From Flavobacteriaceae bacterium (GTDB taxonomy: Bacteria > Bacteroidota > Bacteroidia > Flavobacteriales > Flavobacteriaceae): a stretch of DNA of 10,613 bases. The translations under genes and the position numbers were made by a program. Below, one piece after another: positions 1 through 6,388 of this stretch. The DNA lies in the NCBI GenBank assembly GCA_008081175.1, contig VMCW01000183.1, positions 1 to 10,613 of the forward strand, written 5' to 3'. Under the pieces are notes generated by a model. The model was not told the DNA's origin. It saw only the letters and a list, made by a program, of their open reading frames with translations, and did no database searches. How positions within the stretch are numbered: the first letter of the stretch is position 1; every line of letters starts with the position of its first letter.

Positions 1-952
1 AGAGATAGCAGTAGACCAAGGAGCTGTCTCTGATTTTAAAGAATGGATTACATCAAATGACTTAGAGAGTTATACTAATATCGAATTTGAAAAAACAACT
101 TTCAATGCTGCTGAAAAACAATTTTTAGAGGGAAACACAAAAATGGCTCTGAAGCTATTTGAGGAGTATGTAACAAATTATCCAGAAGGAGCATTTAGTA
201 TTGAATCTTCTTATTACTTAGCTGAGCTATATTTTGAAAGTGAACGTTACGAAGAGGCCTTGAAAGCTTATAAAGTACTGGTTGATGGTCAAGTTACTAG
301 TTATACGGAAAAAGCCTTGTCTCGATCAATTACTATTTTAAAAAACTCAGAAATGCTTTACGAAGCTATTCCTTACCTCGAAAAGCTTTCAGAAACAGCT
401 TCTTTAGATGAAAATAGACGTTTCGCAAAGATGAATTTGATGCAGGCCTATTTTAAGGAGCAGCAGTATGAAAAATCGTTTCAGTTGTCGGATGAAGTTT
501 TACTCTTTACAGGACTAGAGGATTCGGTAAAATGGGATGCTCTCTTTATTCAAGCCCGTTCAGCTCTTGCTTTAAAAGATACTTTAAAAGCTGCAGCTGC
601 CTACCAATTAATTGAAAAATCCCCTCTTGCTACAAATGCTGCAGAAGCATTGTATTTTAAGGCAGAACAGCATTACAATAACCAAAACTATAAGGCTTCA
701 ATCGAATGGATTGAAAAGATTGCAGTTAAGGGACAAGTAGGGCAGTGGAATGTGAAAGCGTTGCTTTTATTAGCAAAGAATTATTTCGCATTAAACGATG
801 GTTTTCAAGCGGTCTTTGTTTTAGAATCACTGATTGAGAATTTCAACTCTTTTGATAATGAAGTAAAAGAAGCCAGGGTCTTAATTGAAGCATATCAATT
901 GCAAATGAGTGAAGAAAACCGTTCTTTAAATAATCAGGTTGAGAATGAATAA
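1..952 (+). CDS. TPR-repeat protein, C-terminal part (5' end outside window)
   Basis: The reading frame is open from base 2 to the TAA at 950-952, giving 316 visible residues. The ATG at 143 is internal: the 47 codons before it contain no stop and continue the same helical-repeat character. Degenerate TPR helix pairs recur throughout, with the pattern of a small residue, a Tyr/Phe, then an acidic or basic turn (e.g. YYLAELYFESERYEEALKAY near visible residues 70-90, and again around ALYFKAEQHYNNQNYKASIEW). TPRs are known as protein-protein interaction scaffolds; no enzymatic motif is visible. The downstream beta-barrel gene starts inside its last codons (8-base overlap), suggesting translational coupling and an envelope role, perhaps periplasmic. 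The N-terminus is missing, so a signal peptide cannot be checked. Large TPR proteins of this kind are common in flavobacteria, but I cannot assign a specific function. Confidence 0.85.
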   Translation, partial: EIAVDQGAVSDFKEWITSNDLESYTNIEFEKTTFNAAEKQFLEGNTKMALKLFEEYVTNYPEGAFSIESSYYLAELYFESERYEEALKAYKVLVDGQVTSYTEKALSRSITILKNSEMLYEAIPYLEKLSETASLDENRRFAKMNLMQAYFKEQQYEKSFQLSDEVLLFTGLEDSVKWDALFIQARSALALKDTLKAAAAYQLIEKSPLATNAAEALYFKAEQHYNNQNYKASIEWIEKIAVKGQVGQWNVKALLLLAKNYFALNDGFQAVFVLESLIENFNSFDNEVKEARVLIEAYQLQMSEENRSLNNQVENE

Positions 953-2687
953 ATGGTCGAAGTTCTTAGTGATTTTACTATTTCCAATAGCTTCGTTATG
1001 GGGACAAGAAAAGGAAAAAGAAGATTTGGGTGTTCAAGAAGTATTGGTGGTAAAATCCTACACTCCAAGCCTTTCTGATGCTTTTAAAATAAACTCTTTA
1101 CCAAAACTTCCCGACAGCTTGGTGTCTAAACAGCATGAGCTGATTTATTCATTAGAGGAAGTGCCCGTTGTTTCCACTTTTCAGCCCAATAAAGCTTCAC
1201 CGTTAAAGTTACAGCAAAGAAAACCTACACCTCCTCAGAACAGTTTGTTTAGTGGTGCAGTTGGTAATAAAAATCAGTTGTATTTAAATATTTCCAGTGT
1301 AGTTGAGCTGGACCGAACCCAGCGTTTTGGCTTGCATTTTTATCACGATGGTTTTGGAAGTGATTTGCCCAACACACTTCTAAAAAGTAATCAGCAATAC
1401 AGTCGTTTTGGTCTTAACCACAATTTTAGAAGCAATGATTATAATGCTAACACACAGCTCCAGTTTAAAAATGATCGAACAAATTACTTTGGTTTGTACG
1501 ATCAAGCTTGGGATCCTCTATTACTCAGCTCGATTGATCCAGAGATAAAAAGAAACAGAATAAAAATGAGAACCCATTGGAATTGGTATGACTTTATATT
1601 GAGAAGTTTGACATTTCAGGCAAATCTCACTTCGGACAATTTCAATACAAGCGAACAACAATTAGCTGTTCTTAGTGATTTTGAAATAGAACTCGAGAGG
1701 GGAAAATTAAAAGCTGAGGTGCATTTGGAGGGGTTCAACACTCAATTTGAAAATTCTTATTTTGAAAACAGTAGGGAAGAATATAGCCAAGGACAAGGTG
1801 TTTTAAGCCTATTTTGGGTTTATAATCGTTCCGATTTAAAGTTTAAAATTGGGGCTGGAGCGTCTTATGTTTTTTCAAATGAATCACTTTCTAGTCCTTT
1901 ATTGTATTATCCGAAGATTGAGCTTTTGTATAAAAAAGCTGAAGGTGTTATTAGTCCTTATTTAACAGCCAATGGTGGAGTAAGTTTTAATACCTATGTC
2001 TCCTTATCAGAAAAAAACCCTTACTTGGCTCCTACCACATCACTGAATCCTACTTTCAAAAAGTACAATGCCAGTTTAGGAGTTCGTTCACAATTAGCTT
2101 CCGTTCTTAATTTTGACTTAGGACTTGTATATGATCAAATTGAAAACTTTAATTTTTTCCAGCGCCTTCCCTTTGATAGTCAAAACAATTTCTTGCCCTA
2201 CAAACTTTCAAATGCATATGAGGCACGATACGTTGATACTGACTTATATGGGCTAAAGGCAAAGGTTCGAATAGACCTTATCAAAAGCAACTTTATTGAA
2301 TTTGAAACACGTTATCATTTTTATGATCCTGAGGCTTCACAGACCCTATGGAACATACCACAACTTGAATTCAACTGGGACAGTCAATTTCGTTGGAAAA
2401 ATCAATTGGTGTTTTCATTCAACGGAGTAGTTTGGGGTAATAGAGAATTTGCGGAACGACCTATATTCATCAATCAAAATCCACTAGCATCACAGATTCT
2501 CCCCAATAACCTTCCTATCTTTCTTCGTTCTACGGCTCATGTTACCTATAAAATTGCACCACAATTCGATCTTTTTTTAAAAGCCAGATTCACATCACGA
2601 GGAAGTCATGGTCGATGGGCATACTATCCAGAACCTCCATTATTGCTTTTGGGAGGAGTGACCTACAAATTTGATTTTCAATATTAA
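945..2687 (+). CDS. Putative outer-membrane beta-barrel protein (TonB-dependent-receptor-like, no plug)
   Basis: This is a 580-residue secreted protein. I chose the ATG at 945 over the in-frame TTG at 939 because it begins a textbook signal peptide: MNKWSK, a hydrophobic stretch at about residues 7-19, and a probable cleavage before Gln21 (SLWG|Q), a common arrangement in Bacteroidota. The mature N-terminus has a charged linker, then a motif around residues 31-50 (EVLVVKSYTP, SDAFKI), then a Pro/Lys-rich region to about 100. The rest consists of alternating polar/hydrophobic segments rich in Tyr, Phe, Asn and Trp, typical of amphipathic barrel strands. It ends in an aromatic C-terminal strand (YKFDFQY), as expected for BAM-assembled proteins. 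I see no plug or carboxypeptidase-like domain, so it is not a full TonB-dependent receptor. It overlaps the preceding TPR gene by 8 bases and probably works with it. The outer-membrane location is inferred and the substrate is unknown. Confidence 0.75.
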   Translation: MNKWSKFLVILLFPIASLWGQEKEKEDLGVQEVLVVKSYTPSLSDAFKINSLPKLPDSLVSKQHELIYSLEEVPVVSTFQPNKASPLKLQQRKPTPPQNSLFSGAVGNKNQLYLNISSVVELDRTQRFGLHFYHDGFGSDLPNTLLKSNQQYSRFGLNHNFRSNDYNANTQLQFKNDRTNYFGLYDQAWDPLLLSSIDPEIKRNRIKMRTHWNWYDFILRSLTFQANLTSDNFNTSEQQLAVLSDFEIELERGKLKAEVHLEGFNTQFENSYFENSREEYSQGQGVLSLFWVYNRSDLKFKIGAGASYVFSNESLSSPLLYYPKIELLYKKAEGVISPYLTANGGVSFNTYVSLSEKNPYLAPTTSLNPTFKKYNASLGVRSQLASVLNFDLGLVYDQIENFNFFQRLPFDSQNNFLPYKLSNAYEARYVDTDLYGLKAKVRIDLIKSNFIEFETRYHFYDPEASQTLWNIPQLEFNWDSQFRWKNQLVFSFNGVVWGNREFAERPIFINQNPLASQILPNNLPIFLRSTAHVTYKIAPQFDLFLKARFTSRGSHGRWAYYPEPPLLLLGGVTYKFDFQY

Positions 2688-2720
2688 CACTTCCTTTTGA
2701 TTAATTTTTGAATATTTTAA

Positions 2721-2748
2721 TTGTGCAACTTGATTTTTATTAAATTTG
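2721..2748 (+). promoter_or_regulatory. Bacteroidota-type promoter for the amidohydrolase gene
   Basis: TTG at 2721-2723 and TAAATTTG at 2741-2748 are separated by 17 bases. This matches the known Bacteroidota consensus (TTG, 17-23 bases, TAnnTTTG). Transcription would start a few bases after 2750, giving a leader of roughly 35-40 bases before the ATG at 2791. The element overlaps the alternative TTG start at 2746, which argues against that start. No clear terminator hairpin is visible between the stop at 2687 and this site. Confidence 0.6.
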
Positions 2749-2790
2749 CGGTTTATTTTAAACCAAATTGAATTCCTACTTTTAGCAACT

Positions 2791-4431
2791 ATGAATAAAC
2801 ACTTCTACTTCCTTTTTTTACTGTTTTTAATTGTCACATTGAGTTCTTGTCAGAAAAAAGTAGATTTAGTTGTTCACAATGCAACAGTCTACACCCTTGG
2901 AAAAAACACGAATAAAGCTTCTGCTTTTGTAGTAGATCAAGGCAAGTTTATCGCTGTGGGAGGGGAAGAACTCGTTAGTCAATACAAAGCAAAAAAAGTT
3001 CTAGACCTTCAACAGTTACCTGTTTACCCTGGCTTTATAGATTCACATTGTCATTTTTTAAGTTTAGGGCTGAGTCTTCAACAGGTGGACCTCTTAGGAA
3101 CTCGGAGCTTTGAAGAAGTATTAGGAAGAGTAAAGGATTTCGCTAAAAACAAAGATTTAAAGGCAATTGTAGGTAGAGGTTGGGATCAAAACGATTGGAA
3201 AGACAAAACTTTACCAACAAAAGACGAGTTGGATCAGCTTTTTCCAGACATACCCGTTGCTTTAAGGCGTATAGATGGCCACGCCCTATTAGTAAACCAA
3301 AAGGCATTAGATTTAGCAGGGATTGATAAAAGTACGGTAGTAGCTGGAGGAACAATTTTAAAGGATGGAGAAGGTAAATTGACGGGAGTTTTAGTAGACG
3401 CGCCCATGCAGCTCGTTACTAACATTCTACCCCAACCAAGCACCGAAAATAAAATTAAAGCTTTGAAAGAAGCTCAAAAAATTAGTTTTGAAAATGGCCT
3501 TACCACAGTTTCTGTGGCAGGAATGGATAAAGAGGATATTTATCTAATCGATAGCTTGCAAAAAAAAGGTGAGCTTTCGATCCGCGTGTATGCTATGATA
3601 TCTAACACTCCGAAAAACTTAGACCATTTCCTCTCTGTTGGACCCATTAAAACTGACAAGATCAATGTTCGTTCCTTTAAAGTTTACGCAGACGGCGCCT
3701 TGGGGTCTAGAGGAGCCGCGTTGAAACAAACTTATTCTGATTTAGCAAATCACATGGGGGAGTTTATCACGCCTAAAGATTCTTTAGAAAAATTGGCGTA
3801 TAAACTTGCTACTACCCCATTCCAAATGAATACACATGCTATTGGAGATGCTGCAAATCAAGTCGTACTTGAGGCTTATAATAAAGCTCTTGTTTTTTCT
3901 GATGATCCTAGATGGCGTGTAGAGCACGCACAGATTATCGATACTGCTGATATTAAACTTTTTAACAGAAAAATCATTCCTTCTGTACAGCCCACCCATG
4001 CTACGAGTGATATGTATTGGGCTGAAAATCGGTTAGGAAAAGATAGATTGGAAGGTGCCTATGCCAATAGAGCACTACTAGAACAATCTGGACGCATCGC
4101 TTTGGGTACTGATTTTCCTGTAGAACAAGTGAATCCCATCATGACATTTTACGCTGCAGTAGCTCGAAAAGATTTAGAGGAATTTCCAGAGGAAGGTTAT
4201 CTACCAGAAAATAAATTGTCAAAAATGGAGGCGCTTAGGGGGATGACCCTTTGGGGAGCTTACGCCAATTTTGAAGAAAATCAAAAAGGATCAATAGAAG
4301 TCGGTAAAGTAGCTGACTTTGTTATTCTTGATCGTGATATTATCAGTATCTCCGAAAAACGCATTCCAAAAGCTAGAATCGTTGCTACCCTTATTGACGG
4401 CAACATTGTTTACAGCAATAGAATCAACTAG
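2791..4431 (+). CDS. Lipoprotein metal-dependent amidohydrolase (YtcJ/Amidohydro_3-like)
   Basis: This is a predicted hydrolase of the amidohydrolase superfamily, 546 residues from the ATG at 2791. A longer frame from TTG 2746 exists but would start inside the promoter. The N-terminus is a lipoprotein signal: a hydrophobic stretch, then lipobox LSSC with Cys20 as the lipidated residue, so the enzyme should be membrane-anchored outside the cytoplasm. The superfamily landmarks are present: the HxH metal motif after the first strand (PGFIDSHCH, His86 and His88), GRGWDQNDW at 128-136, a KVYADGALGSRGA block at 297-309 whose Lys297 is a candidate metal-bridging lysine, THAIGD (His349), RVEHAQ (His379) and LGTDFP (Asp441). 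The C-terminal KGSIEVGKVADFVILD at 499-514 is the usual return to the composite beta-sandwich. The family acts on varied amide or cyclic C-N bonds; the substrate here cannot be read from sequence. It is probably transcribed alone. Confidence 0.9.
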   Translation: MNKHFYFLFLLFLIVTLSSCQKKVDLVVHNATVYTLGKNTNKASAFVVDQGKFIAVGGEELVSQYKAKKVLDLQQLPVYPGFIDSHCHFLSLGLSLQQVDLLGTRSFEEVLGRVKDFAKNKDLKAIVGRGWDQNDWKDKTLPTKDELDQLFPDIPVALRRIDGHALLVNQKALDLAGIDKSTVVAGGTILKDGEGKLTGVLVDAPMQLVTNILPQPSTENKIKALKEAQKISFENGLTTVSVAGMDKEDIYLIDSLQKKGELSIRVYAMISNTPKNLDHFLSVGPIKTDKINVRSFKVYADGALGSRGAALKQTYSDLANHMGEFITPKDSLEKLAYKLATTPFQMNTHAIGDAANQVVLEAYNKALVFSDDPRWRVEHAQIIDTADIKLFNRKIIPSVQPTHATSDMYWAENRLGKDRLEGAYANRALLEQSGRIALGTDFPVEQVNPIMTFYAAVARKDLEEFPEEGYLPENKLSKMEALRGMTLWGAYANFEENQKGSIEVGKVADFVILDRDIISISEKRIPKARIVATLIDGNIVYSNRIN

Positions 4432-4540
4432 TTCTTATTAAAAGTTTTAGTCTTATCTAGGATTTTTCCTAAATATCACTTTAACATTTATTCTATTATT
4501 TAATATTTAATTAAAATATTTAACCATAATAGATTATAAA

Positions 4541-4571
4541 GTGTATGATATTTAATTTAAATCTACTTTTG
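4541..4571 (+). promoter_or_regulatory. Probable asnB promoter
   Basis: TACTTTTG at 4564-4571 fits the Bacteroidota -7 element TAnnTTTG, 16 bases before the asnB ATG. The best -33 candidate is only GTG at 4541-4543 with 20-base spacing, so the upstream half is weak. Transcription would start around 4577, leaving a very short leader. The rest of the 156-base gap (4432-4587) is extremely AT-rich and holds no gene. Confidence 0.45.
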
Positions 4572-4587
4572 CTAAAAAAAAGTAATC

Positions 4588-6249
4588 ATGTGTGGAATAT
4601 TATGCGCTTTTGAATTAAAACAACCTACAGAGGTCCTTAGACCACAAGTGTTGGAAATGTCAAAAAAGTTGAGACATCGAGGACCAGATTGGAGTGGTAT
4701 TTACGACGCTCCAAATGCAATCTTATCTCATGAACGTCTTGCAATTGTAGATCCTACTTCAGGAAAACAGCCCTTAATTAGCCGTTCTGAAAATTTGATT
4801 TTAGCTGCAAATGGGGAAATTTATAATCACAGAGAACTCAGAGCAACACATGTTGCAGACTATCCTTTCAAAACCCAATCCGATTGTGAGGTTATCCTTG
4901 CCCTTTATGAAAAAGAAGGTAAAGAATTTGTAAATCGATTGAATGGTATTTTTGCTTTTGCAATTTACGATACCGAAAAAGAAGAATACTTCATTGCTAG
5001 GGACCACATAGGAATTATTCCTCTTTATATGGGGTGGGATGGGGACGGCACTTTTTACGTAGCATCCGAATTAAAAGCTTTGGAAGGAGTTTGTAATAAA
5101 ATTGAATTATTTCCTCCAGGTCATTACATGCATAGTTCAGATACAACACCTGTTAAATGGTATAAAACCGATTGGAGTGATTACGAAACAGTACAAAATA
5201 ATACAACCTCTATAGAAGAGCTGCACGATGCCTTATCGGCTGCGGTTCACCGCCAATTGATGAGTGATGTGCCCTATGGTGTATTGTTGTCCGGAGGTTT
5301 GGATTCTTCAATAACCTCTGCTTTAGCAAAAAAGTTTGCAGCAAAACGAATCGAGTCTGATGATACTCAAGCCGCGTGGTGGCCTCAGCTACATTCGTTT
5401 TCTGTAGGATTAGAAGGTTCCCCAGATCTCGCAGCTGCACAAGAGGTTGCCAAGCACATAGGGACAGTTCACCATGAAATTAAATTTACTATACAGGAGG
5501 GCTTAGATGCAATACGCGAAGTCATTTACCATCTGGAAACCTATGATATTACCACCATCCGAGCCTCTACACCTATGTACTTGATGGCACGAGCTATCAA
5601 GGCTCTTGGAATTAAAATGGTATTGTCAGGAGAAGGTGCTGATGAATTATTTGGGGGCTATTTGTATTTTCACAAAGCACCAAATGCTCAAGAGTTTCAC
5701 GAAGAAACGGTTCGTAAATTGGATAAATTACATCAGTACGATTGTTTACGGGCAAATAAATCTCTTGCTGCATGGGGAATTGAAGGTCGGGTGCCATTCT
5801 TGGACAAGGAGTTTATTGACGTAGCTATGCGATTAAACCCTAAAGACAAAATGATTACAGAAGAACGGATGGAAAAATGGGTATTGAGAAAAGCTTTTGA
5901 ATCTTATTTGCCAAAAAGTGTAGCTTGGAGACAAAAAGAACAGTTTTCTGATGGGGTAGGTTACAGCTGGATTGATACTTTAAAGGAAATGGTTAATAAG
6001 GAAGTAACTGATGAGCAAATGCAAAATGCACATTTTCGTTTTCCAGTGCAAACTCCTCAAAACAAAGAAGAGTTTTATTACCGTACCATTTTTGAATCGC
6101 ATTTCCCAAGTGAGGCTGCCGCTCTAAGCGTTCCTTCGGTTCCCTCTGTAGCGTGTAGCACCCCTGTGGCATTGGCTTGGGACAAGGCCTTTCAAAATCA
6201 AAACGACCCCAGTGGAAGGGCAGTTGCAAACGTGCATGAAAAAAGTTAA
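4588..6249 (+). CDS. asnB: Asparagine synthetase B (glutamine-hydrolysing)
   Basis: AsnB makes asparagine from aspartate, ATP and glutamine in the cytoplasm. The length of 553 residues is about that of E. coli AsnB. The start is fixed by MCGI: Cys2 becomes the N-terminal nucleophile of the class II glutaminase domain (about 1-190). This domain also shows RHRGPDWSG at 29-37, SHERLAIVD at 47-55, NGEIYNH at 75-81 and SDCEV at 98-102, which bind glutamine or shape the active site. The synthetase domain follows, with the PP-loop LSGGLDSS at 234-241 for ATP binding, LSGEGADELFGGY at 346-358, and the conserved WRQKEQFSDGVGYSWID block near 447-463. The C-terminal end includes the family's NDPSGRAV segment. 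All key residues are present, so it should be active. It stands 139 bases before gyrB and probably has its own promoter. Confidence 0.97.
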   Translation: MCGILCAFELKQPTEVLRPQVLEMSKKLRHRGPDWSGIYDAPNAILSHERLAIVDPTSGKQPLISRSENLILAANGEIYNHRELRATHVADYPFKTQSDCEVILALYEKEGKEFVNRLNGIFAFAIYDTEKEEYFIARDHIGIIPLYMGWDGDGTFYVASELKALEGVCNKIELFPPGHYMHSSDTTPVKWYKTDWSDYETVQNNTTSIEELHDALSAAVHRQLMSDVPYGVLLSGGLDSSITSALAKKFAAKRIESDDTQAAWWPQLHSFSVGLEGSPDLAAAQEVAKHIGTVHHEIKFTIQEGLDAIREVIYHLETYDITTIRASTPMYLMARAIKALGIKMVLSGEGADELFGGYLYFHKAPNAQEFHEETVRKLDKLHQYDCLRANKSLAAWGIEGRVPFLDKEFIDVAMRLNPKDKMITEERMEKWVLRKAFESYLPKSVAWRQKEQFSDGVGYSWIDTLKEMVNKEVTDEQMQNAHFRFPVQTPQNKEEFYYRTIFESHFPSEAAALSVPSVPSVACSTPVALAWDKAFQNQNDPSGRAVANVHEKS

Positions 6250-6344
6250 AATCAATAGTTTTCCAAGTCTTTTTTCAAACTTTTGTGTTGATAACTTCCT
6301 CAATATCCATAAGGGTTTCGCCTCAATTTAAGATGGTAAATAGG

Positions 6345-6352
6345 TATATTTG
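6345..6352 (+). promoter_or_regulatory. Probable -7 promoter element of gyrB
   Basis: TATATTTG at 6345-6352 matches TAnnTTTG exactly and lies 36 bases before the gyrB ATG. No good TTG is found 17-23 bases upstream, so the -33 half is poor or replaced by an activator or a supercoiling-sensitive context. The 139-base gap (6250-6388) holds no gene. It does contain DnaA-box-like words and an inverted repeat, described under findings. Confidence 0.45.
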
Positions 6353-6388
6353 TTAGTCGGTGTTTCCACAGGCGAAAACAATTAAAAT

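Noticed and set aside
143..145. ATG as the start of the TPR gene
   Set aside because: The frame stays open without a stop back to base 2 and the upstream codons encode similar helical sequence, so the gene begins outside the window.
939..944. TTG as the start of the beta-barrel gene
   Set aside because: It adds only two residues before an ATG that opens a standard signal peptide.
2746..2790. TTG start adding 15 residues to the amidohydrolase
   Set aside because: It would lie within the TAAATTTG promoter element and would put a second hydrophobic stretch before a complete lipoprotein signal.
3143..3999. Three minus-strand open frames inside the amidohydrolase gene (3143-3355, 3234-3443, 3784-3999)
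   Set aside because: They are short, overlap a gene with intact family motifs, and their translations show no domain or signal.
4458..4471. Small hairpin TAGGA-TTTT-TCCTA after the amidohydrolase as a terminator
   Set aside because: The stem is only 5 bp with weak pairing and no T-run follows it; too weak to call.
4801..6229. Minus-strand frames within asnB (4801-5007, 5210-5440, 5612-5797, 5993-6229) and a plus-strand frame at 5606-5824
   Set aside because: They are shadows of asnB, whose full length is accounted for by conserved domains.
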